A stretch of DNA of 64,000 nt from a bacterium (GCA_029979505.1 JAPOHH010000001.1:119034-183033); one strand, 5' to 3'. Positions 52,936 through 63,168 are shown, counted from the first letter of the stretch. The notes: generated by a model from the letters alone, not told the origin. Numbers and translations: made by a program.

Positions 52936-54315
52936 TTATATAAGTTTTTTTGGATCTAATATTTTTATTAACTCTGCTTTTGTAAGCGAGGTCATCTTCT
53001 CTGCTATGTCAAAAATTGAGCTGTTAGTCTTGTAAGCTTCTTTTACAATTTTAGAGGCCATATCATAACCAATAACTTGATTAAGCTTTGTAGCAATTAT
53101 TGGATTTTTGAATAAGCTATCTTCTACAGATTCAATATTTACAGAAAAGCTGTCAATTAAATCAATCATGCTAAACGAGCAATTAATCATTAAATATAAC
53201 GACTCAATTACATTGTGCGCAATCACAGGAAGCATAGTATTTAACTGGAAGTTACCACTACTACTAGCTTGCATGACAGTAGCATGATTACCGTTTACAT
53301 GCACAGCTGCCATCATAATAGATTCAGAAATAACAGGATTAATTTTTCCTGGCATGATACTGCTTCCAGGCTGAAGTGCTTTTAAGGTAATCTCCGATAA
53401 TCCTGATATAGGACCACTATTCATCCAGCGGATATCATTAGCAATCTTTAATAATGTAGATGAATATCTAGTTAAAGCAGAACTTAACGAAAGAATATGA
53501 TTTTGTGAGCTCATCATTTCTCCTTTAACTGATAAAGGCTTAAATTTTATTTTTAATTCACGATATATTTTATTAAGTTCAATGCAAACATTTTTAGAAA
53601 ATGATTTTGGAGCATTGATACCTGTCCCTATTGCAGTTCCACCAATTGGCAAATAAGATATCTCTTCACAAGATAAATCTATTTGTGCTTGAGATGCTCT
53701 AACTTGCTCTTCCCAGACATTAAGTTCTTGTTCAAACGAAATAGGTACAGCATCCATTAGATGTGTTCTCCCTGACTTAATAATATTTTTTAAATTTTTT
53801 GATTTTTTATTTAATGAATCACACAAGAAATCAAGAGATGTAGATAATGTCTTACTCATAGTCAAACAAGATATATTAATAGTGGTAGGAATTACATCAT
53901 TTGAACTTTGCGACATATTCACATCATCATTTGGATGTATCGTCCGCTTAAGTGTTCTCTTGGCAACTTCAGATATAACTTCATTCATATTCATGTTTGT
54001 ACTTGTACCTGAACCTGTCTGGAAAATATCAATTGGAAAATGATCGATAAAATCTATTGGATGAGATGAGATTTTTTTACTAATATTTGATATTGCTGTT
54101 CCTTTAGCTTTTGTAAGTGTTTTACATGCAACATTAGCAGATGCGCAAGCATTCTTAAGACTAGCTAGTGCTTGTATGAATGCTGGATCAAATGTGATTC
54201 CACTAATTTTAAAATTATCTACAGCACGCTGTGTTTGAGCTCCATAAAGTGCATCTTTTGGAACTTTAATTTTTCCTAATGAATCCTCTTCAATTCTATA
54301 ATTATTTTTTGTCAT
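52936..54315 (-). CDS. fumC: Fumarate hydratase class II
   Basis: A 459-residue iron-independent fumarase. The superfamily signature GSSIMPGKINPV lies near residue 317, SSNDVIPT near residue 137, TGSGTSTNMNMNEV near residue 97 and GRTHLMDAVP near residue 181. The start MTKNNYRIEEDSLGKIKVP is normal. It hydrates fumarate to malate in the TCA cycle. It lies between the ExbB-like gene and the divergent purB. The related superfamily member PurB lies next door, but both have clearly distinct motifs. Confidence 0.95.
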   Translation of the reverse strand: MTKNNYRIEEDSLGKIKVPKDALYGAQTQRAVDNFKISGITFDPAFIQALASLKNACASANVACKTLTKAKGTAISNISKKISSHPIDFIDHFPIDIFQTGSGTSTNMNMNEVISEVAKRTLKRTIHPNDDVNMSQSSNDVIPTTINISCLTMSKTLSTSLDFLCDSLNKKSKNLKNIIKSGRTHLMDAVPISFEQELNVWEEQVRASQAQIDLSCEEISYLPIGGTAIGTGINAPKSFSKNVCIELNKIYRELKIKFKPLSVKGEMMSSQNHILSLSSALTRYSSTLLKIANDIRWMNSGPISGLSEITLKALQPGSSIMPGKINPVISESIMMAAVHVNGNHATVMQASSSGNFQLNTMLPVIAHNVIESLYLMINCSFSMIDLIDSFSVNIESVEDSLFKNPIIATKLNQVIGYDMASKIVKEAYKTNSSIFDIAEKMTSLTKAELIKILDPKKLI

Positions 54316-54380
54316 TTTAGTTGCTTATTATTATTCAGATTAATTATGTGCTATAATAACATTTTAAAAACTGGTTTAAT

Positions 54381-55742
54381 ATGAAAAAATATAACCTTGA
54401 TGTTTCAGCTCCTACTGATGGTAGATATAAAAACCTATGTAGTGATATCAATGAAATTTTCTCAGAACATAATTTAATCAAAACTCGAGTTCAAGTAGAG
54501 ATAGAATGGTTCATATTTCTCTCAAAATTGAAAAATCTAAAATCCTTACCAAACTTTACAAATAATCAAGTAAGTTTCTTAAGGTCAATCTATCTAAACT
54601 TTAATTATACGGACTCAGCTAAAGTTAAAAAAATTGAAGATGTTACCAAGCATGACGTTAAGGCTGTCGAGTACTTTATTAAAGATAAGATTAAATCTAA
54701 TAAATCAATATATAAATATAAAGAACATATCCATATTTGTTGTACATCTGAAGATATTAATAATGTTGCATATGCACTAATGATTAAGAGTGCGAGAGAT
54801 AGTATGCTTATAGAGACTGATAAACTACAAAAAAAAATTAAAAGCTTAGGTAAGAAATATAAAAAAATTCCAATTTTATCTCATACACATGGACAGCCTG
54901 CTTCACCCTCAACGATGGGGAAAGAGTTAATTAATTTCCAGAAAAGATTATCAAGTCAGATACATGATCTTAAAAATATAAAAATACAAGGAAAATTCAA
55001 TGGAGCTACAGGTAATTATTCAGCACATAGTGTCACTTACCCAAACATTGATTGGCCAAAATCTATTAGAAGATATCTATCCAACTTAAAAATAGATATT
55101 AATAGCCATACTACACAGATTGAGCCACATGATTATATTGCAGATATATGCAATAAAATAAATCATATAAATTCTATATTGATTGGATTCTCTCAAGATA
55201 TATGGTCGTATATCTCTAAAAATTATTTTACTCAAAAAAATATTACAGGTGAGATTGGATCTTCGACAATGCCTCATAAAATAAATCCTATCAATTTTGA
55301 AAATGCAGAAGGAAATTTAGGAATGAGTAATGCGTTGAATCACTTTTTTTCAAATAAACTAACTATATCTAGATTACAAAGAGATTTATCTGACTCAACC
55401 GTTCTAAGAAATATTGGTCTAACATTTTCATACTCAATTATTGCTTACAAAAATATATTAATTGGTTTAGATAAACTTCAAATAAATAAGGACAAAATTA
55501 ATTCTGATATAAATGATAGTTGGGAAATTTTAGCAGAGCCTATACAAATGGTCGCAAGGAAGTATCATATTTCTGATTCATATGAATATCTAAAAAAACA
55601 TACACGTGGCAAAAAAGTAAATAAAGAAGTAATACATAAAATTATACAAGAACTTCAAATACCGGAGTCTGAAAAACATTGTCTTTTAGAACTGACGCCA
55701 AAGAAATATATTGGTTATGCTACAAAACTGTGTGATGAATAA
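54381..55742 (+). CDS. purB: Adenylosuccinate lyase
   Basis: A 453-residue protein of the E. coli PurB type (start LDVSAPTDGRYKNL). The signature SSTMPHKINPINFENAEGN lies near residue 293 and the LSHTHGQPASPSTMGKE motif near residue 165. It acts twice in purine synthesis, releasing fumarate each time. It normally follows hflD, and here is displaced by the acnA-fumC block. Its end overlaps a small downstream ORF by 8 bases. Confidence 0.96.
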   Translation: MKKYNLDVSAPTDGRYKNLCSDINEIFSEHNLIKTRVQVEIEWFIFLSKLKNLKSLPNFTNNQVSFLRSIYLNFNYTDSAKVKKIEDVTKHDVKAVEYFIKDKIKSNKSIYKYKEHIHICCTSEDINNVAYALMIKSARDSMLIETDKLQKKIKSLGKKYKKIPILSHTHGQPASPSTMGKELINFQKRLSSQIHDLKNIKIQGKFNGATGNYSAHSVTYPNIDWPKSIRRYLSNLKIDINSHTTQIEPHDYIADICNKINHINSILIGFSQDIWSYISKNYFTQKNITGEIGSSTMPHKINPINFENAEGNLGMSNALNHFFSNKLTISRLQRDLSDSTVLRNIGLTFSYSIIAYKNILIGLDKLQINKDKINSDINDSWEILAEPIQMVARKYHISDSYEYLKKHTRGKKVNKEVIHKIIQELQIPESEKHCLLELTPKKYIGYATKLCDE

Positions 55743-55959
55743 TCATCATGAAATCATTTCTATAGTTGAACAATATCTAGATATAAATAATATTGAATAT
55801 CAGTCATTTGAAAATAATATTGAGATTTATCCTTTAGATAAAGATTTGATTTCCATAAATATTACTGATGAAAACATAATTATTTCATGTAGAGATGAAA
55901 AATATTTTTATAATTCTACCGATAATTATTTCGAGCAAATAAAAAAACTAGTAGTTTAG
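55735..55959 (+). CDS. Small protein of unknown function downstream of purB
   Basis: A 74-residue ORF from ATG 55735; the track start at 55711 is a TTG within purB. The ATG overlaps the purB stop region (ATGAATAA), suggesting translational coupling. The protein is acidic and looks like an alternating beta fold (YQSFENNIEIYPLDKDLISINITDEN) with a helical N-terminus. No family recognised. It converges with lysS, overlapping its stop by 4 bases. Confidence 0.55.
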   Translation: MNNHHEIISIVEQYLDINNIEYQSFENNIEIYPLDKDLISINITDENIIISCRDEKYFYNSTDNYFEQIKKLVV

Positions 55960-57425
55960 CTTTTTGGTTTCATTAATGGAAAAAACAAGACATCACGTAT
56001 AGATGTAGAATTTGTCAGTAGCATCACGAGTCTATCGATTCCAATACCAGCGCCAGCGGTTGGAGGCATACCATATTCCATGGCGGTAATAAAATCTTCA
56101 TCATAATTCATTTGTTCATCATCTTTCTCAAGCTGTTCACTAAATCTCTGAGCTTGGTCTCTAGGATCATTAAGTTCAGAAAATCCATTAGCTATCTCTC
56201 TTCCTGCAATAAACAATTCAAATCTCTCTACAACTTCAGGATTACTGTCAAACCTTCTTGATAATGGCGAAACTGCAGTGGGATATTCTGTTATGAATGT
56301 TGGATTAATAAGGTTGCCTTCAACTATTTTTTCAAAGATATCTAATTGAGTTTTAGCCAAAGATTCTTTGATAGTAATTTCAATATTATTTGTCTTGCAG
56401 TATTTCTCGAGAGTCGAATAATCATTTATATTCTTTTCGTCTATACCATCGCAATACTTTACTATTGAGTCATGAAAATTAAGCTTTTCAAAAGGTTTAT
56501 CTGTAGCAATTTTATAGTCCTGATAATTAAATTTTTCATCTAGATTTAAAGCTTTTATTAAAGATTTAATTAATTTCTCAATTACAGCCATGAGATAGTT
56601 ATAATCTTCATAAGCCGCATAGAATTCAATCATAGTAAATTCAGGATTATGTTTTACAGACAGACCTTCATTTCTAAAACTTCTATTTATTTCAAATACT
56701 TTTTCGAAGCCTCCTATAATTAGTCTTTTTAGATACAATTCAGGTGCAATTCTTAAAAATAAATTCATATCAAGACTATTGTGATGTGTAATAAATGGCT
56801 TTGCTGCAGCACCTCCAGCTATAGGGTGCATCATAGGAGTTTCTACTTCTAGATAATTTTCATTTTCAAAATACTTCCTAATATGTGAGACAATTTTTAT
56901 TCTATCTGTGAATACTTTTCTTGATTCTTCAGAAGTCATTAGGTCCACGTACCTTTGCCTATATTTTATTTCTACATCTGACAGGCCATGAAATTTCTCT
57001 GGAAGCGGTCTAAGTGATTTAGATAAAATTATATATTCAGATACGTTTAATGATAGTTCTCCAGTTTTTGTTTTAAAAATTGTCCCTTTAACTCCGACTA
57101 TATCTCCTAAATCAGTATGGTTAAGAAGTTTGTATGTATCTATACCTGTAGAATTTTTTGATAAAAAAAGCTGGAGTTTTCCAGACTCATCATGGAGATT
57201 AGCAAATGTTGAATTTCCCATTTTTCTTATTGTTAATAGCCTTCCACATAAAGCATATGTGTCTTTCTCAAACTCGAGATCTTCTTTGCTTTTTTCACCA
57301 AATTTTTTTCGTAACTCTTGTGTACTTTTATTTCTTTTGAAGGTGTTGGGATAAAGCTGAGATAACTTTGATAGCTCATCAAGCTTCTTTTTTCTTTCCA
57401 CGACTAGTTTGTTATCATCTGACAT
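55956..57425 (-). CDS. lysS: Lysyl-tRNA synthetase, class II
   Basis: A 489-residue LysRS. An N-terminal OB-fold (TYALCGRLLTIRKMGNSTFANLHDES near residue 60) precedes the class II core, with motif 2 FRNEGLSVKHNPEFTMIEFY near residue 250 and motif 3 GAGIGIDRLVMLL near residue 455. It charges tRNA-Lys in the cytoplasm. It lies directly after prfB (adjacent stop and start), the same prfB-lysS order as in E. coli. Confidence 0.97.
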   Translation of the reverse strand: MSDDNKLVVERKKKLDELSKLSQLYPNTFKRNKSTQELRKKFGEKSKEDLEFEKDTYALCGRLLTIRKMGNSTFANLHDESGKLQLFLSKNSTGIDTYKLLNHTDLGDIVGVKGTIFKTKTGELSLNVSEYIILSKSLRPLPEKFHGLSDVEIKYRQRYVDLMTSEESRKVFTDRIKIVSHIRKYFENENYLEVETPMMHPIAGGAAAKPFITHHNSLDMNLFLRIAPELYLKRLIIGGFEKVFEINRSFRNEGLSVKHNPEFTMIEFYAAYEDYNYLMAVIEKLIKSLIKALNLDEKFNYQDYKIATDKPFEKLNFHDSIVKYCDGIDEKNINDYSTLEKYCKTNNIEITIKESLAKTQLDIFEKIVEGNLINPTFITEYPTAVSPLSRRFDSNPEVVERFELFIAGREIANGFSELNDPRDQAQRFSEQLEKDDEQMNYDEDFITAMEYGMPPTAGAGIGIDRLVMLLTNSTSIRDVLFFPLMKPKS

Positions 57426-58548
57426 TTATAATCCTCTTTTCAAACTCTCTTGAATAAAATCATCTAAGTTGCCGTCTAGCACCGACTGTGTATTACCAGT
57501 CTCATAATTAGTCCTTAAATCTTTTATTCTAGAGTCATCTAGAACATATGATCTAATTTGATTGCCCCAGCTAATATCAGACTTCTCAGATTCAACTTGA
57601 TTCTTTATTTCGTTTTTTTTATTTAATTCGTGTGCATATAGTTTAGCACGTAACTGCTTCATTGCTGATTCTTTATTTTTATGTTGAGATCTTCCATTTT
57701 GACACTGAACAACTAATTTAGTTGGTAGGTGCGTTATTCTAACAGCTGACTCTGTAGTATTGACATGCTGACCACCTGCTCCACTTGCTCTAAATACATC
57801 TATTCTCAAATCAGAGGGATTTATATCAATTTCAAATGAATCATCTACCTGAGGATATATAAAAACTGATGCGAAAGATGTATGTCTTCGATTACCTGAG
57901 TCAAAAGGTGACTTTCTTACTAAGCGATGTACTCCAGTTTCAGTTCTCAACCATCCATAAGCGTAATCACCATTAACTTTTATGGTCACGTTTTTAAATC
58001 CTGCCACCTCGCCTTCACTTGATTCAGTAATTTCTGTAGAGAAAGCGTGTTTCTCAGTCCACTTTAGATACATTCTCATAATCATAGCAACCCAATCTTG
58101 AGCTTCGGTTCCACCAGATCCAGATTGAATATCAATATAGGCATCAGATTGATCGTTATCACCCTTAAACAGCTGTCTAAATGAGAGATTATCTAACTCT
58201 TTTGATGTTTTCTTGTGGAGTTGTAGTATCTCAGAAACCAAGGTATCGTCATAGGTATTATCCGCATCCACTACTATGCTATCAAGGGTATATGATATTA
58301 ACTCAATGTCTGAACTGATATTGTCGATCATGCCTTTTAAAGTTGAGTAAGATTTTAACTTTTTATTTAGCTCAGTTGATAAATCTCTATTTTCCCAAAC
58401 GTCTGGATTATTCAGCTGATTATTAATATTACTAATGTGTTCATCAATGGAGTCATAGTCAAACTAACCCCCTTAACTCATCAAACTTGAGCTTATTTAT
58501 TTTTAGTTCCTCTAGGACATCAGTTATCTGCTCTCTTATTTTTGTCAT
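57426..58548 (-). CDS. prfB: Peptide chain release factor 2, with programmed +1 frameshift
   Basis: RF2 made from two frames: ATG 58548 to GTT 58462, then a +1 shift at T58461 and continuation 58460-57426, about 373 residues. The track lists only an internal segment from ATG 58331. The RF2 anticodon-like motif KSPFDSGN lies near residue 245 and the GGQ motif in [15 protein letters not shown] near residue 295. It reads UGA and UAA stops. The in-frame UGA allows RF2 to limit its own synthesis. The coding start overlaps the nuclease gene by 4 bases. lysS follows immediately. Confidence 0.95.
58458..58473 (-). promoter_or_regulatory. prfB +1 frameshift site with GTT slippery codon
   Basis: The minus strand reads AGG GGG TTA GTT TGA C. 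AGGGGG is the internal Shine-Dalgarno-like element at the standard spacing, and TGA followed by C is the usual weak stop context. The slippery codon is GTT where nearly all known sites have CTT. After the shift the protein continues D-Y-D-S, the normal RF2 sequence. Confidence 0.9.
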
Positions 58549-59210
58549 ACAGATATCTCCCTGTAGTATTCAAGCTTTTCTTTCCACATCATCTTATACT
58601 GATTTAATAGAGATAAGTCGGCTGTAAGTATATCATATTTATAAGTTTCTTTATAAACCACAAATATCATAGCTTGTTCTATTTTTGTATTGTGCATTTT
58701 ATCATGAGCTGAGGCATATGCAGCTAATTGCTGAAAATGTTCATCAATCATAAATGCACTTTTCTTTCTATATGTCGATTTATAATCAATAACAGTTAGC
58801 TTGTCATTTATTATTCCTAATAAGTCAAGGGTACCTGCATAACTATGATTGTCATGTACAGTAGCCTCAGATGCTATGAATTTATCAATTTTTGGAAATA
58901 TATTTTCAATTATCACGTGACTTAATTTTAGTGCAATTTTCTCATTCTTATTGTCTTGGCAATCAATATCCTTCTGTGTTACGAAACAATCAAGATAATG
59001 GTGCATGAGATTACCAATTTCAAAAGAGTCAGTCTGTTTTGCTGAAAAATTATCGCCTTGTTTGTATCTGGATAGTCTTAGAATAGATGTAACACTCGGA
59101 ACCAATATATTATTTATTTTATAATATCGAAAGTTGTTACGCTTTATTACCTGATTAACACTATAGTGATATCCAGGCGTGAATTTTACTCCGTTATTTA
59201 TCAAGGACAT
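58545..59210 (-). CDS. PD-(D/E)XK superfamily nuclease (RecB/MGME1-like)
   Basis: A 221-residue protein. PSVTSILRLSRYKQGD near residue 38 and FEIGNLMHHYLDCF near residue 62 precede the nuclease core: SEATVHDNHSYAGTLDLLG near residue 118 with the Glu and Asp ligands, and LTVIDYKSTYRKK near residue 140 with the D-x-K pair, then a Gln-rich helix (FQQLAAYASAHDK) of the RecB-type fold. It probably degrades single-stranded or damaged DNA ends. It overlaps both merR (17 bases) and prfB (4 bases), placing a nuclease in a translation operon. Confidence 0.75.
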   Translation of the reverse strand: MSLINNGVKFTPGYHYSVNQVIKRNNFRYYKINNILVPSVTSILRLSRYKQGDNFSAKQTDSFEIGNLMHHYLDCFVTQKDIDCQDNKNEKIALKLSHVIIENIFPKIDKFIASEATVHDNHSYAGTLDLLGIINDKLTVIDYKSTYRKKSAFMIDEHFQQLAAYASAHDKMHNTKIEQAMIFVVYKETYKYDILTADLSLLNQYKMMWKEKLEYYREISV

Positions 59211-59535
59211 CGAGAATTTTTTGTATGTCTTTTTTCAATAGAGAATAAGTAGGGTCCTCATTAGTGGTCGTATCTGAGACAGATTCAAGTTTCTGCTTAG
59301 CTCCCTCTATTGTGAATCCTTGGGATGATATTAGTTCGTTTATTTTAAAAATAGTGAGAATATCATTTTGGGTGTAGTATCTTCTGTTTCCTCTCCTTTT
59401 AGTTGGCTCGAGCATATTGAATTCTTTTTCCCAATATCTCAAAATATGTGTTTTAATATGAGTGATTTTTGAAACCTCTCCTATTGTAAAATATCTTTTA
59501 TTAGGTATCTCTATAGAGTTACTCAACTCCATCAT
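59194..59535 (-). CDS. MerR-family regulator adjacent to ihfA
   Basis: A 113-residue MerR protein. [25 protein letters not shown] is the DNA-binding helix-turn-helix and wing, [16 protein letters not shown] continues it, and a coiled-coil helix ends near residue 100. There are no effector-binding cysteines. It belongs to the small MerR group conserved downstream of ihfA in gammaproteobacteria. The protein overlaps ihfA by 17 bases and the nuclease gene by 17. Its target promoters are unknown. Confidence 0.88.
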   Translation of the reverse strand: MMELSNSIEIPNKRYFTIGEVSKITHIKTHILRYWEKEFNMLEPTKRRGNRRYYTQNDILTIFKINELISSQGFTIEGAKQKLESVSDTTTNEDPTYSLLKKDIQKILDVLDK

Positions 59536-59815
59536 ATGCCTCTAATTTAGATTTTAATTTTAAACCAGATTTGAAAGTTACAACCCTTCTCTCTGAGATA
59601 GTTACTTCTTCACCTGTTTTTGGATTTCTTCCTGGCCTTGGTGACTTATTTCTGAGTATAAAGTTACCAAATCCGGATAGTTTAATATCATTTCCATTTT
59701 CAAGTGATTTTTTAATTTGTTCAAAAAAACACTCTATTAATTCCTTAGCTTCTCTTTTGTTAAGCCCCACTTCACTGTGGACCATTTCAACGAGAGAATC
59801 TTTTGTAATTGTCAT
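59519..59815 (-). CDS. ihfA: Integration host factor subunit alpha
   Basis: A 98-residue IHF/HU protein. The N-terminal helices ([35 protein letters not shown]) and the DNA-intercalating arm ([30 protein letters not shown]) are complete. It bends DNA as a heterodimer with IhfB. The gene lies 2 bases after pheT, as in E. coli. Confidence 0.96.
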   Translation of the reverse strand: MTITKDSLVEMVHSEVGLNKREAKELIECFFEQIKKSLENGNDIKLSGFGNFILRNKSPRPGRNPKTGEEVTISERRVVTFKSGLKLKSKLEAYDGVE

Positions 59816-59817
59816 AC

Positions 59818-61803
59818 CTATATTTCTTGTATTTTTATCTTATGCTTATTATCTAGATTACTAATAACTTTATTGATATCTTCTATAATGTCTTTGTCCT
59901 CTAAAGTTTTACGATTAGATTGAAGACAGATCTCTAAAGTCACATTTCTATTATTTGATTGTAGTTTATCTTTATTGATAAATATATCTTTAATTCTTAT
60001 ATTTTTCATGTATTTATAGCTTTCTTCTCTAAGTTCATCAATGATATTCAATACATTAGTTTCAATATTTGTAATTATCGTAATGTCTTTATATACAGCT
60101 GGAAATTGTGATAATTCTTTGAAAATAAGCTTATCTTTAAATGAAATGTTATTTATACAAAGCTCGAACGCATAAACTGATGCCTTAAGGTTAAAGTCAT
60201 CGACAACACTCGGAGAGACTAATCCGCATTCACCTATAACTTTATTGTCAATTAGGACTTCGAGAGAGTTATCTTTATCGAAATAGACCGAATTATTGTT
60301 TTGTTGAAATATAGCATCAGGAAAGATGGATAGAATATGCGATTTTAAATCTGCAATACCAAATAGATAACTATTTGCAACAAGATCGACAGATGACTTA
60401 TTGCCATATACTACAGCTGACAAAACTTTCGGTTCAATAATTTTGGCTTTGTCTTTAAGGTAGGTTTTTCCTATTTCAAATAATTGAATACTTTTCTGCT
60501 GTCTATTAGAATTATAAACTATATTACTTAATAATCCTGGCAACAAAGATTCTCTCATAACAGACTTTTCTACTGAAATCGGATTTTCCAATCTGAGACT
60601 TCTTGACTTGTCTGAATAATTTTTTGAGATAAATGTGAAATTTATTACTTCTTTATATCCAAGAGTTACTAACTTCTCATCAAAATTATAAGAATGATTC
60701 CTATTAGCAGGAGGAATACATAAAGGTGCTTCCTTAATGTTATCAAATCCAAATATTCTGCTGACCTCCTCAACCAAATCATAATTATTTGTGATATCAA
60801 AACGGTAGCTAGGTATTATTGCTTTCTTAGCTTTCAAAGTTATACCTAGATTACGCAGTATTGATTTAATATTTTTTGTACCGATATCTACGCCGAGGAT
60901 TCTTTTAAAGAGATTTGAATCATAATTAAAAGTCTTTTCTTTTGTTAATAAGCTTTTTTTACTAATTTTAGTAACTATGCACTTATCAATAATTAGAAGA
61001 TCAGATAATAAAAAATGTATTCTTGATAATGCATAGTCTACTAAATTATAATCTACTCCTCTTTCAAATCTATAAGACGAATCAGTCTGAATTCTAAGCT
61101 TCCTTGAGAGCAATCGTACAATATCAGGTACAAAAAATGCACTCTCAAAAAGAATGTTCTTGGTTGTTATGCTTACTGCTGATTTTTTGCTTCCAATCAC
61201 ACCGGGTAATGCATGAATGACATTTTTTTCATCTACAATTACTGCAGTACCTTTGTCAATTATATGTTCTTTGTTGTCGATACCTATGAATTTATTTTTT
61301 TTCTTAAGTTTTGTAATTGATAATTTGCCATTAATTTTATCTAAATCAAATGCATGCGTTGGTTGACCAATCTCAAGCATTACATAATTTGATATATCTA
61401 CAATAATATTTACAGTTGCTATATCAGCCTGTTTAAGCTTTCTGACTATTTGATTAGGAGTTTTAGTATTAATATTAATATTGTCCAAAATCATATACCT
61501 ATATTCAGGTGAAATCATAGGATCAACGTCTTTAATTTTGATATTTTTATTTGTCGAAAATATTTTAGAGCTAGATGGCTTATTAATTTTTTTTCCTTTG
61601 TATGCACTAAGATCTCTAGCGGTCCCATAAACAGACAGACAATCACCTCTGTTCGGTGTAAATTCGATATCAATCACATAATCATCTTTATCTTTTACAA
61701 TTGTATCGACTTCAAGGCCAAGCTTAGTAAGATCGTTTTCTAGATTAATATTTGACTTAGATATTGGCACGAATTCAGAAAGCCAGTTTTTACTTATTTT
61801 CAT
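59818..61803 (-). CDS. pheT: Phenylalanyl-tRNA synthetase beta subunit lacking the N-terminal tRNA-binding OB domain
   Basis: A 661-residue PheT, against about 795 in E. coli. The B1 start [13 protein letters not shown] leads from [14 protein letters not shown] straight into the [20 protein letters not shown] segment, so the inserted EMAP-II-like domain (about 110 residues) is absent. The B3/B4 and B5 regions and the catalytic-like core follow, and a C-terminal FDX-ACB domain with [13 protein letters not shown] near residue 565 is retained. It forms a 2+2 complex with PheS. Its start overlaps the pheS stop by 4 bases. Confidence 0.93.
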   Translation of the reverse strand: MKISKNWLSEFVPISKSNINLENDLTKLGLEVDTIVKDKDDYVIDIEFTPNRGDCLSVYGTARDLSAYKGKKINKPSSSKIFSTNKNIKIKDVDPMISPEYRYMILDNININTKTPNQIVRKLKQADIATVNIIVDISNYVMLEIGQPTHAFDLDKINGKLSITKLKKKNKFIGIDNKEHIIDKGTAVIVDEKNVIHALPGVIGSKKSAVSITTKNILFESAFFVPDIVRLLSRKLRIQTDSSYRFERGVDYNLVDYALSRIHFLLSDLLIIDKCIVTKISKKSLLTKEKTFNYDSNLFKRILGVDIGTKNIKSILRNLGITLKAKKAIIPSYRFDITNNYDLVEEVSRIFGFDNIKEAPLCIPPANRNHSYNFDEKLVTLGYKEVINFTFISKNYSDKSRSLRLENPISVEKSVMRESLLPGLLSNIVYNSNRQQKSIQLFEIGKTYLKDKAKIIEPKVLSAVVYGNKSSVDLVANSYLFGIADLKSHILSIFPDAIFQQNNNSVYFDKDNSLEVLIDNKVIGECGLVSPSVVDDFNLKASVYAFELCINNISFKDKLIFKELSQFPAVYKDITIITNIETNVLNIIDELREESYKYMKNIRIKDIFINKDKLQSNNRNVTLEICLQSNRKTLEDKDIIEDINKVISNLDNKHKIKIQEI

Positions 61804-62789
61804 GATAGTCTAATATTTTTAAATTGTTCTAAGAAATTAATATCGTTTTCGAAGAAAACTCTTAAATCTTTTATTTGATATGCCAGCATGGCAAATCTCT
61901 CAATACCTAAACCAAATGCAAACCCTGAATATTTTTTTGAATCTATATTTACATTTTTTAAAACGTTAGGATGTACCATACCGCAACCTAAAACTTCCAA
62001 CCATTTATTATTGAACATAATATCCATCTCTGCAGACGGTTCAGTAAATGGAAAATAAGAAGGTCTGAATCTTGTTTTAATATTCTTATTATCAAAAAAA
62101 TCACTTATAAAATTATTCAATATCCATTTCAAATTACTGAAAGTAATGTCAGTATCTACACATAAGCCCTCTATTTGATGGAACATTGGTGAGTGTGTAG
62201 GGTCAGAATCACATCTGTATACTCTCCCTGGAGCAAGCACCCTAAAAGGTGGGGCAGAATTTTCCATTGCATGAATTTGCACTGAAGAAGTATGTGTTCT
62301 TAATAATAATTTGTTGTTTAAATAAAAAGTATCATGCATATCTCTAGCAGGATGATTATCTCCAATATTTAGTGACTCAAAATTATAATGTTCCGTCTCA
62401 ATTTCAGGACCATCATGAATATCAAATCCATATTTTAAAAAAATATTCTCTATTCTTTTTATAACTAGAGAAATAGGATGATGAGATCCATTATTGTGAT
62501 GTCTAGGAGGTACATCTAGATCTATTTTTATGGTCGATTGATTTGTTACTTTCAGACTATCAAGCTTTTTATCCAACAATAATAAAAGAGTATTTTTGAC
62601 ATTATTTAGCTCAACACCAAATTTTTTTCTTTCTTCTTGATTTAGTTTTTTGATTGAAGCAAATAAGGAAGTCAGTAAACCTTTTTTGCCAAGATATTTT
62701 GATTTGACTTGTAATAAATCATGTTCTTTATTACATGATTTTAAATCTTCTTTAAGTAAATATTCTAAATCAGTATGGTTTATATCCAT
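61800..62789 (-). CDS. pheS: Phenylalanyl-tRNA synthetase alpha subunit
   Basis: A 329-residue PheS. An N-terminal coiled coil (about residues 5-85) precedes the class II core with GPEIETEHYNFESLNIGDNHPARDMHDTFY near residue 125 (motif 1), RVYRCDSDPTHSPMFHQIEGL (motif 2) near residue 190 and GFAFGLGIERFAML (motif 3) near residue 295. The order rplT-pheS-pheT is conserved, and only 14 bases separate rplT from pheS, so there is no room for a pheM-type attenuator. Confidence 0.96.
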   Translation of the reverse strand: MDINHTDLEYLLKEDLKSCNKEHDLLQVKSKYLGKKGLLTSLFASIKKLNQEERKKFGVELNNVKNTLLLLLDKKLDSLKVTNQSTIKIDLDVPPRHHNNGSHHPISLVIKRIENIFLKYGFDIHDGPEIETEHYNFESLNIGDNHPARDMHDTFYLNNKLLLRTHTSSVQIHAMENSAPPFRVLAPGRVYRCDSDPTHSPMFHQIEGLCVDTDITFSNLKWILNNFISDFFDNKNIKTRFRPSYFPFTEPSAEMDIMFNNKWLEVLGCGMVHPNVLKNVNIDSKKYSGFAFGLGIERFAMLAYQIKDLRVFFENDINFLEQFKNIRLS

Positions 62790-62803
62790 AACATAAAGAA
62801 GTC

Positions 62804-63154
62804 TTAATTTGGAAGTACAGTCTTAACTATGTTTGTAAATTTTTCTGGATTATTGGATGCAATATCAGCTAAGATTTTTCTGTCTATTTCTAATTCAGAT
62901 TTATGTAAGTAATTCATAAATTGACTATATGAGAGATTATTGAGTCTAGCTGCGGCATTAATTTTTGTAATCCAAAGTGATCTAAACTGTCTTTTCTTTT
63001 GTCTTCTATCACGATAGGCATATTGACCAGCCTTAATCACGGCTTGTTTTGCTACCCTATAAACACGACTTCTAGCACCTTTGTATCCTTTTGCAAGTTT
63101 AAGAATTTTTTTATGCCTAGCGCCTGCAATTACACCTCTTTTAACTCTTGCCAT
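62804..63154 (-). CDS. rplT: 50S ribosomal protein L20
   Basis: A 116-residue basic protein of the usual length. [26 protein letters not shown] at the N-terminus and [25 protein letters not shown] near residue 85 are L20 signatures. L20 is needed for early 50S assembly, and in E. coli represses its own operon by binding the rpmI leader region. It lies 14 bases after rpmI. Confidence 0.97.
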   Translation of the reverse strand: MARVKRGVIAGARHKKILKLAKGYKGARSRVYRVAKQAVIKAGQYAYRDRRQKKRQFRSLWITKINAAARLNNLSYSQFMNYLHKSELEIDRKILADIASNNPEKFTNIVKTVLPN

Positions 63155-63168
63155 GTTTTAAAATCTCC

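Noticed and set aside
57426-58331. prfB as a truncated 301-residue protein
   Set aside because: The missing N-terminus is present in two frames joined by a programmed +1 shift, so the gene is intact.
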